From an uncultured Lachnospiraceae bacterium (GTDB taxonomy: Bacteria > Bacillota > Clostridia > Lachnospirales > Lachnospiraceae), in contig CAJUOO010000056.1 of the NCBI GenBank assembly GCA_910588535.1, forward strand, positions 1-22,157: a stretch of DNA of 22,157 bases, given 5' to 3'. Both the position numbers and the translations under genes were made by a program. How positions within the stretch are numbered: the first letter of the stretch is position 1; every line of letters starts with the position of its first letter. A model generated the notes under the pieces. The model saw nothing but the letters and a program-made list of their open reading frames with translations. It had not been told where the DNA came from and made no database searches. Of this stretch, positions 16,389 to 22,157 are shown in pieces.

Positions 16389-17132
16389 CTATTCTATTTT
16401 CTCCTCTCTATACTGTGCTGCATATCTCACAAAGGTCTTAAACAGCACCATTGTCTTTTGATCCTTCTGTGCTGTGCGCTCTGGATGCCATTGCACTCCA
16501 ACGCTGAAGGGCAATATTGTAGATTCTATGCCCTCTATCACGCCATCTGTACTCTTCGCACTGACGCGATAGCTCTCTGGTACCTTTTTTACAGACTGGT
16601 GATGAAAACTGTTTACCAAAATCTCCTGTGCGTGATAGATCTCAGCCAGCCTCGTGTCAGATACAAATTGAACTTTATGTGTCTCACACCAGTCCGGCGC
16701 CTTCTGCATATGCCGCACGCGAGGTGTGCGCTTGAGCAGCCCTGTATCAATATCCTGATGGATACTGCCTCCTGATGCCACCGCCATAATCTGGATTCCC
16801 CTGCATATACCTAACATAGGCAGTCGCCTCTCCTCCGCTATCTGACAGAGCCGTATCTCAAAGCTATCCCTCTGTGGCAGAATATTTCCCATCTCAAATC
16901 CATCCAAAGGCTCTTCTCCCCAAAAATGCGGATGAATATCACCTCCGCCGGCAAATAGTATCCCATCTAATCTTTTTACATAATTCCCCTCTCTGCCGAT
17001 ACATTCATCCGCAGGAAGTAAAACAGGTATGCCTCCTGCCTGTGAGATACATGCCGCATAGCTTGATTTTGAACAATACGTCCCTTCCTGCATATCTATG
17101 CTGGTTGTAATACCAATCAGCGGATATTTCAT
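16389..17132 (-). CDS. Class C26 glutamine-amidotransferase-like hydrolase (PuuD-like)
   Basis: A 247-residue gamma-glutamyl hydrolase fold, related to enzymes that release GABA or other amines from gamma-glutamyl conjugates. Catalytic Cys110 is in LGICRGIQ, the supporting GGSIHQD follows, and the His/Glu pair is at 216 and 218 (VGVQWHPER). The oxyanion-hole motif FAGGGDIHP is at about 60-68. The start at 17132 has AGGGAG at good spacing; the frame extends nine codons further without support. No gamma-glutamyl-putrescine pathway genes are adjacent, so the substrate is unknown. It shares a short intergenic gap with cca and is probably the first gene of that operon. Confidence 0.88.
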   Translation of the reverse strand: MKYPLIGITTSIDMQEGTYCSKSSYAACISQAGGIPVLLPADECIGREGNYVKRLDGILFAGGGDIHPHFWGEEPLDGFEMGNILPQRDSFEIRLCQIAEERRLPMLGICRGIQIMAVASGGSIHQDIDTGLLKRTPRVRHMQKAPDWCETHKVQFVSDTRLAEIYHAQEILVNSFHHQSVKKVPESYRVSAKSTDGVIEGIESTILPFSVGVQWHPERTAQKDQKTMVLFKTFVRYAAQYREEKIE

Positions 17133-17489
17133 AAAGCTCCCTTTTCTGCACTTATACACAATGTGCGATTCTTTTTCATTTTATAATATTCCTCTATAGA
17201 TTACAATATCCATCCAGAAATATATAAGAATACCCTCTTGTCGCTATCTCTAAATATATAGCAAAAACCCTACTACAAACAATCAGACATCAAACTTTCA
17301 GCGCCCCAAGGAAAGATATTGGCTCCTCACAGCAACCGCCACATAACCTCAAGCAGTCTCTTAGCTCGTTGCCCACGAGAATAAAAAATCTTGACAATTT
17401 TGTTGTTTGGTGACATTGTTATTGATAGCAATCTTATCTTTGCTTTTGGTGAATAAATAATCGTAGTAGAATAAAAGAAAGGAGTATAT
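17133..17489. other. Divergent intergenic region (C26 gene / SDR gene)
   Basis: A 357-bp gap between divergent genes. A good TTGACA lies at 17392-17397 facing the SDR gene, but no matching -10 follows at 16-18 bp. A weaker pair, TTTGGT and TAGAAT, sits nearer the start. No consensus promoter is clear for the C26 gene. The stretch 17393-17440 is rich in TGACA/TTGTTA-like words and could hold an operator. No gene or RNA family was recognised. Confidence 0.4.
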
Positions 17490-18215
17490 ATGAAATCTGT
17501 TCTTGTCACTGGCTCTTCGCGTGGAATTGGGCGTGAAACGGCTCTTCTCTTTGCCCGCCACGGCTACCGCACGGCGATCAACTGCCGTCACCGCGCTGAT
17601 GAGCTTTCTCAAGTCAAACATGAAATCACATCTCTTGGCGTCCCATGTCTTTCTTTTCAGGCAGATGTCGGGAACTATGAGGATGCCTCGCGCATGATCT
17701 CTGCCATCTACAAGGAATGGGGTGAACTCTCCGTGCTAGTCAACAATGCAGGAGTGGCCTCCATTGGATTATTTCAAGACATGTCCCCCAGCGAGTACCA
17801 ACAGCTTCTTCAGACTAATCTGCTCTCTGTCCTAAACTGTTGTCACCTTGTTATCCCCGATATGATCCGCCGTCACAGGGGAAAGATCATCAATGTTTCC
17901 TCTATATGGGGAATCTCAGGGGCTTCCTGCGAGGCGGTATATTCTGCCTCTAAGGGCGGCGTTGACAGCTTTACCAAAGCTTTGGGAAAAGAGCTTGCGC
18001 CAAGTGGGATTCAGGTCAATGCTGTGGCGTGCGGCGTGATCGATACAGAGATGAATTCCTTCCTGTCCGAAGAGGAAAAAAAAGCGCTCGAACAGGAGAT
18101 TCCTGCAGGGCGCTTTGGAAGTGCCTTAGAGGCCGCAGAGCTTATCTATACTCTTGCTTCTGGTCACAACTATATCAATGGACAAATTATCACGCTCGAT
18201 GGCGGATTTCTCTAA
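17490..18215 (+). CDS. Short-chain dehydrogenase/reductase, FabG-like
   Basis: A 241-residue classical SDR that reduces a carbonyl with NAD(P)H. The cofactor-binding TGSSRGIG is at 7-14 and NNAG at 85-88. The catalytic set is Asn110, Ser137/Ser138, Tyr151 and Lys155 (YSASK), and the C-terminal YINGQIITLDGG is typical. Arg33, just after the second strand (NCRHR), favours NADPH. The overall pattern resembles 3-oxoacyl-ACP reductase, but many SDRs share it and no other fatty-acid genes are here. AAAGGAG lies six bases before the ATG. It is one of few plus-strand genes, and its stop is only 14 bp from the stop of the convergent PII-like gene, with no terminator between. Confidence 0.9.
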   Translation: MKSVLVTGSSRGIGRETALLFARHGYRTAINCRHRADELSQVKHEITSLGVPCLSFQADVGNYEDASRMISAIYKEWGELSVLVNNAGVASIGLFQDMSPSEYQQLLQTNLLSVLNCCHLVIPDMIRRHRGKIINVSSIWGISGASCEAVYSASKGGVDSFTKALGKELAPSGIQVNAVACGVIDTEMNSFLSEEEKKALEQEIPAGRFGSALEAAELIYTLASGHNYINGQIITLDGGFL

Positions 18216-18229
18216 GCATACACTCTTTC

Positions 18230-18910
18230 CTAGCTAAGCTTTGCTATCTGATCAATGCCAAGGGACAGTATCACTGCACCTGCCTCGGATTTTAAACCAT
18301 GCTTTTTGTTAATGGTTTCCATAATCGTATTACGGAGAGAGGTCGGCGTCACCATCGCAATCATTTCCTTCTCTGTATGGCTTACTCCCTCATAGAGAGG
18401 CTCCTGCTCTCCTGCTCCCACCAAGCGGGAGCGCATAATGGTGCCACCTCTTGCGCCTGCTCCTCTCGCTGTGTTCATCACCTCATCTGTGTGCCCCTGA
18501 TTTACCACAACCAGAATCAGGCTGTTTGTACTGTTCTGTTCCATCTCTGTCCCTCCAATCGCGCCCTCACCTAATCCCTGCCTTTTTAAAATCACCGCCA
18601 GTATATGATTTATGCCTGTGATGGGCATCATAAAAACTATACCCTTAGCATGAACACTCCCCGGCAGGTTATCATTCAGCCGATTCATCAACCGCCTCGC
18701 ATTTTCTCTGGAAGCAAGACTAAAAATTACATCCTTCTCCGAGGAACCGATGCCCAGCACATCCAGAAGCTCCGAGGATGCTGTTCCGGTACCAATACTC
18801 TGGAAATTAATGCTGACATGATGTTCTGCATAAAAACGAGCAAGCCCATTTCCCTGTCCACGCCCCACAAAGCTGATAATCAACTTTATATCACCTATTT
18901 TTCCGCCCAC
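18230..18910 (-). CDS. Tandem PII-like signalling protein next to DUF1538
   Basis: A 226-residue protein made of two PII (GlnB)-like halves, about residues 8-98 and 129-220. The halves align throughout: both begin with a strand plus Gly, have a central Gly-rich loop (SIGTGTASS and RLVGAGEQE, in the T-loop position) and share the SSEKDVIF / HTEKEMIA strand and the RRLMNRL / RNTIMETI helix. The second half looks closer to canonical PII. Such proteins normally trimerise and gate a partner membrane protein after binding a nucleotide. Here the gene lies 14 bp downstream of a DUF1538 membrane protein and is surely co-transcribed. GTG start with GGAGG seven bases upstream. The ligand is unknown, and a link to nitrogen is inference. 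Confidence 0.82.
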   Translation of the reverse strand: MGGKIGDIKLIISFVGRGQGNGLARFYAEHHVSINFQSIGTGTASSELLDVLGIGSSEKDVIFSLASRENARRLMNRLNDNLPGSVHAKGIVFMMPITGINHILAVILKRQGLGEGAIGGTEMEQNSTNSLILVVVNQGHTDEVMNTARGAGARGGTIMRSRLVGAGEQEPLYEGVSHTEKEMIAMVTPTSLRNTIMETINKKHGLKSEAGAVILSLGIDQIAKLS

Positions 18911-18924
18911 AAGCCATCCTCCTT

Positions 18925-20448
18925 CTATTCCTCATCAAAGAACACAATACTGTCCTCCAGCTCATCCAAAGAGATCTCCAGATGTTTCACAAGCTTCTTC
19001 TTTAATCTGCTGTAAAGTCCCAAAAGCTGAATGGTACATAGAGGCGTCATCGCCACCATAGCCACAATGCCAAATGCATCTGTAAGGATATTTCCCCCAA
19101 CTGCTTCACATGCACCCATGGCAAGCGGAAGGAGAAAGGTCGTCGTCATCGGTCCACTGGACACGCCGCCAGAGTCAAATGCAATTCCTGTAAAAATCTG
19201 AGGGACAAAAAAAGTCATAGCCAATGATAACAAATAGCCCGGTATTAAAAATACCATAATATTCAGCCCTGTTAAAATACGCAACATCGCAAGCCCCACT
19301 GACAATGCTATGCCGACCGACAATGCTACCTCAATGGAATGTTGTGTGATAGAACCGTTAGTGATCTCCTCCACCTGTTTGGTAAGAACCCTGACAGCCG
19401 GCTCTGCTTTTACAATAAAATAACCTATCAACATACCAATGGGTATCAAAAGAAAACGCTGACTCCCCGCCCCTATCGTCTGCCCAATATACTGTCCGGC
19501 TGGCATAAATCCCACATTGACCCCTGTCAGAAACATAACCAGCCCTCCATAGGTATAGATAAGCCCCAACACAATACGAAGAATCTGATGCTTATGAAAT
19601 CGCTTGGAGATTACTTGAAACACTAAAAATAACACCAAGATCGGCAACATTGCCACCAGAACTTCCTTCGCATATGCTGGGATTGCCTTGGCAAATTCTT
19701 CTGCCACCGCTCTTGTCGTTGCCAACTCCATCATGGAGGCAGGTGTATAGACAGCATCCTGCGGCTTGTAGCAGATTCCCAGTATCATAACTGACAGAAT
19801 GGGACCTATACTGCAAAGTGCCGTCAGGCCAAAACTGTCCGTGCTCGAATTTTTATCACTTCTCACAGAAGCAAGACCAATACCCAAAGCCATAATAAAA
19901 GGAACCGTGATCGGTCCCGTGGTGACGCCTCCAGAATCAAAAGACACCGCAACAAAGTTATCTGGTATAATCACCGCCATTATAAATATAATTATGTAAA
20001 AAAATACCAACATATAGGAAAGTGGTATCCGCAAACGGATGCGCACCTGCGCAAGCATCAAAAACAATCCCACTCCCACCGCCACAGTAAGAATCAGCGC
20101 CATATTGGGAATAGAGGGAACCTGCTGCGCCAACACAGAAAGATCTGGCTCCGCGATTGTCACCACCATTCCCAACACAAAGCAGATTGCCAGCGGAATC
20201 CCCACATGCTTTGCTCTGCTCATCATCACGCCAATTCCCTCTCCCATGGGAATCATGGACATCTCCACCCCAAGTGTAAAAAATCCCATTCCAAAAATAA
20301 GCATCAGCGCACCGAAAAAAAACAATGTCCATGTCCCCGGTGTCAACGGCGCAATACTGATACTTAACGCCAGCACAATCACGGTAATCGGCAATACCGA
20401 AGCTACCGATTCATATACCTTTTCCATCAATAATTCATTCTGCCTCAA
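18925..20448 (-). CDS. DUF1538 polytopic membrane protein (duplicated halves)
   Basis: A 507-residue, very hydrophobic protein with roughly 12 membrane segments, consistent with a transporter or channel. It is an internal duplication: AEPDLSVL (99-106) matches AEPAVRVL (348-355), and the signature FDSGGVTTGPIT (170-181) matches FDSGGVSSGPMT (424-435). Each half also has a glycine/proline-rich membrane hairpin (VEMSMIPMGEGIG and VNVGFMPAGQYIG). The paired FDSGG[VT] motifs suggest a two-fold pore or substrate site. I assigned it to DUF1538 by these motifs and its PII-like neighbour. I favour the TTG start at 20448 with AAGGAG eight bases upstream; the in-frame ATG seven codons later lacks a ribosome binding site. 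The substrate is unknown. Confidence 0.85.
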   Translation of the reverse strand: MRQNELLMEKVYESVASVLPITVIVLALSISIAPLTPGTWTLFFFGALMLIFGMGFFTLGVEMSMIPMGEGIGVMMSRAKHVGIPLAICFVLGMVVTIAEPDLSVLAQQVPSIPNMALILTVAVGVGLFLMLAQVRIRLRIPLSYMLVFFYIIIFIMAVIIPDNFVAVSFDSGGVTTGPITVPFIMALGIGLASVRSDKNSSTDSFGLTALCSIGPILSVMILGICYKPQDAVYTPASMMELATTRAVAEEFAKAIPAYAKEVLVAMLPILVLFLVFQVISKRFHKHQILRIVLGLIYTYGGLVMFLTGVNVGFMPAGQYIGQTIGAGSQRFLLIPIGMLIGYFIVKAEPAVRVLTKQVEEITNGSITQHSIEVALSVGIALSVGLAMLRILTGLNIMVFLIPGYLLSLAMTFFVPQIFTGIAFDSGGVSSGPMTTTFLLPLAMGACEAVGGNILTDAFGIVAMVAMTPLCTIQLLGLYSRLKKKLVKHLEISLDELEDSIVFFDEE

Positions 20449-20498
20449 ATATCCCGCTCCTTTTCTGTGTGTTTACTATCTCCTGACATGATAGGAGC

Positions 20499-20563
20499 AC
20501 ACTAACTCCCATCTGCCCGCTTTAGTGGGCATACAAATTAGGATGTGAAATTTTTATTTCACA
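20499..20563 (+). repeat. Dispersed intergenic repeat, copy B
   Basis: Shares ACACTAACTCCCATCTGCC with copy A at 8158. The next segment forms a hairpin (GCCCGC, TTTA loop, GTGGGC), and a second perfect 8-bp stem (TGTGAAAT/ATTTCACA, 20544-20563) closes the unit. It lies in the leader region of the minus-strand DUF1538 gene, 50 bp upstream of its start. Confidence 0.65.
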
Positions 20564-20648
20564 CTATTACAGTACAATACTATAGTATCAATTTCTAGTT
20601 TACTATATACAGAAAAGCAATGCAAATTTTTAATGCTAAATTTTTGTT

Positions 20649-20775
20649 AAGAATTATAACAAGTAGTTATAAAATAAAAAACATTCCCTTAATAATATCC
20701 TTTCTTATACTTCATTACATTAGTTTTCAGTTTTTGAATAAGAAAAAAATTCTTAAAAAAACTGTTATAATTCTT
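20649..20775. repeat. 127-bp unit flanked by a 13-bp inverted repeat
   Basis: AAGAATTATAACA (20649-20661) is the exact reverse complement of TGTTATAATTCTT (20763-20775). The interior is AT-rich with no ORF. Chance matches are easier in such DNA, but 13 exact bases is notable. Confidence 0.45.
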
Positions 20776-21208
20776 CATCTCTCCACTCTCACCTACTAAA
20801 AAACATAAACAAATTTCTAGCTTCTTAAAAATCTCACTTATCAAAAGGTACCACATAATTCGTATACTTATTTTACACTAACATTTCTCAATAGGTTCTT
20901 TAAGCAAACTTCATAAAAAAATTCAATAAGTATTAATGTTTTTCAATAAATTTTTTGGCTCATAGGTTGTTTGCCAATATGATTTAAAGTAAATAATATT
21001 GTATTTAAATTACAAAAAAAACTATAATTGGATGTATTTCAGTATCTACCACATTTCCTAATATAAAAGAAGGGAAATGATAAACAAGGAAAGAGAAAAA
21101 TAAATAATCTTAATTATATTAGTAAATTTAATTTATAGTAAAAAAGTACTAATTAAATACTTAGTATAAAATTGTTTTAAATTAATCCGATATATGTATT
21201 AAATAATA

Positions 21209-21266
21209 AAGGAGGGTAGAATATAGTTAGAATGCTATATTAATATTACAAATCAAGGAGGGTAGA
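21209..21266 (+). repeat. Two direct repeats of AAGGAGGGTAGA
   Basis: Exact copies at 21209-21220 and 21255-21266, 46 bp apart, both upstream of the secreted protein gene. Each contains a strong Shine-Dalgarno-like GGAGG, but no start codon follows at usable distance. Vestiges of lost small genes or a binding site are possible. Confidence 0.5.
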
Positions 21267-21339
21267 TTACAATAAAGTAAATATAGTATTCCCCAAAAGT
21301 ATCAAAAAACTAAATATCACCATTAAAAGGAGCCAAACA

Positions 21340-22038
21340 ATGAATAAACAAATTATCTCTACTATAATCGGAATATGTTCCTCACTAGTTTTAACATGTA
21401 TATTACCATTACATAATGTCCATGCTAACGAGGAACCAAATCCCCAAGTAATTATCGAAGAAGCTGCGTCTGATATTCCTGATAAGTTCGTTCAACAAAT
21501 AATTCAAGAAAATCCAGATGCAGGCCTTATAACAATTTACGAATATACAAAAGCAGAACCAAAAATTACAGAATCAAAAAATGACAATGATGTTATACTT
21601 CCTCATTTAGCAAATACCATTTTTGGACCAATTACTACCACTATATCCAATCAAAAATATGATCAAGAACTACATGATGAAAGAATTCTTTCAGTAGCAA
21701 AAGGTCAGAAAAAAACATTAGAAACCACCCTCACATTTAGTTTTAAAGGCAGCATTAAAGGTTCTACATTAAAAAAATCTGATATTAATGCGGAAGTAAC
21801 AATCTCAGGAACGTTTAAAGAAGGTGACACATATGATGGTCCTCCAGAAGGCAGCCCCTTTAATTCCAGAGAATATAGAATTAAATTTTTAGGAGAAACA
21901 GGCAATTATACACAAACACAATTAGTTACTACTTATTTAACAGGACAGATAATTAGCCAAAAGGTTTTATCTGAAGAAGGAACTTACGAAAAGCCAACGG
22001 ATTCTATCTCATATAGCGTTGATAGATATATCAGTTAG
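21340..22038 (+). CDS. Secreted protein of unknown function
   Basis: A 232-residue protein that I do not recognise. Residues 1-29 are a signal peptide: Lys near the N-terminus, a hydrophobic core with ILPLHNVHA, and likely cleavage after Ala29. There is no lipobox. The mature part starts acidic (NEEPNPQVIIEEAA). Its second half is Thr/Ser/Gly-rich with alternating beta-strand patterns (TLTFSFKGSIKGSTL, DINAEVTISGTF), suggesting a beta-sandwich, and it has no cysteine. Poor GC and Asn/Lys/Ile-rich codons differ from the core genes, consistent with acquisition. AGGAG is seven bases before the ATG, and a strong terminator follows. It could be an effector, adhesin or immunity protein; none is supported directly. 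Confidence 0.7.
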   Translation: MNKQIISTIIGICSSLVLTCILPLHNVHANEEPNPQVIIEEAASDIPDKFVQQIIQENPDAGLITIYEYTKAEPKITESKNDNDVILPHLANTIFGPITTTISNQKYDQELHDERILSVAKGQKKTLETTLTFSFKGSIKGSTLKKSDINAEVTISGTFKEGDTYDGPPEGSPFNSREYRIKFLGETGNYTQTQLVTTYLTGQIISQKVLSEEGTYEKPTDSISYSVDRYIS

Positions 22039-22107
22039 CTAATACCATTTATGAAATTACTTATTCAGCTTTAAATGATGATCTGTCAGTTAATAGATAA
22101 TCAGGGG

Positions 22108-22155
22108 GCTGTCGCTTTAACGAATGGAAATTCGTGAAGCGGCAGCTTCATTTTT
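22108..22155 (+). terminator. Strong intrinsic terminator
   Basis: A long stem with arms 22108-22125 and 22130-22146 around a GGAA loop, holding GCTG/CAGC and CGCTT/AAGCG cores and a bulge, followed by CATTTTT. It ends the secreted protein transcript, 70 bp after its stop codon. Confidence 0.88.
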
Positions 22156-22157
22156 GC

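Larger units (their letters stand above)
20564..21339. other. Very AT-rich non-coding island
   Basis: About 775 bp without a convincing gene and far lower in GC than the surrounding core genes. It contains a perfect 12-bp palindrome ATACTATAGTAT (20577-20588), a 13-bp inverted repeat pair (20649-20661 and 20763-20775) and two 12-bp direct repeats (21209 and 21255). Base composition suggests acquired or non-functional DNA. A weak promoter for the following gene is possible but I cannot name one with confidence. Confidence 0.5.

Noticed and set aside
17327..17621. Short minus-strand frames overlapping the SDR gene start
   Set aside because: They run opposite to a well-supported SDR with no ribosome binding site and no recognisable product.
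1..22157. CRISPR arrays, tRNA or rRNA genes
   Set aside because: No regularly spaced repeats and no tRNA or rRNA signatures were seen on either strand.

Overview
The window looks like chromosome from a low-to-moderate GC, spore-forming and probably motile Clostridia bacterium. Lachnospiraceae is my best guess, from protein flavour and gene order rather than a marker gene. Supporting signs are the secA-prfB pair with the RF2 programmed frameshift, long-form HPF, CheW and HD-GYP proteins, a CotS-type kinase, canonical TTGACA/TATAAT-like promoters with 17-bp spacers and strong AGGAGG-type ribosome binding sites. Most genes lie on the minus strand; exceptions are a small membrane protein near the left end, an SDR reductase and a secreted protein at the right end.

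Layout. 1-600: gene-poor, with an inverted-repeat-bounded element and a doubtful ORF. 691-1065: small two-helix membrane protein, sharing a bidirectional terminator with hom. 1088-2803 (minus): pheB-type ACT protein then homoserine dehydrogenase. 2945-7221 (minus): secA, prfB, cheW. 7409-7939 (minus): hpf with its own promoter and terminator. 8060-8600: AT-rich non-coding gap with a DnaA-box cluster and one copy of a dispersed repeat. 8610-9845 (minus): secreted SH3b/NlpC-P60 cell-wall hydrolase behind a perfect consensus promoter. 9960-10715: decayed small ORF and a compact 101-bp inverted-repeat element. 10716-12236 (minus): mntP and trxB. 12326-13953 (minus): Rrf2 regulator, then a REC/HD-GYP response regulator, each with its own promoter. 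14027-17132 (minus): C26 glutamine-amidotransferase-like hydrolase, CCA-adding enzyme, CotS-like kinase. 17490-18215 (plus): SDR reductase. 18230-20448 (minus): a DUF1538 membrane protein followed by a PII-like protein. 20449-22157: very AT-rich accessory stretch with the second repeat copy, further inverted and direct repeats, an unrecognised secreted protein and a strong terminator.

The most interesting candidate system is the DUF1538/PII-like pair. Both proteins are internally duplicated, the genes are 14 bp apart, and the pattern suggests a membrane transporter or channel gated by a PII-type sensor. Other points worth checking are the three unexplained intergenic repeat elements and the DnaA-box cluster away from any dnaA gene. 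The rest is core housekeeping.
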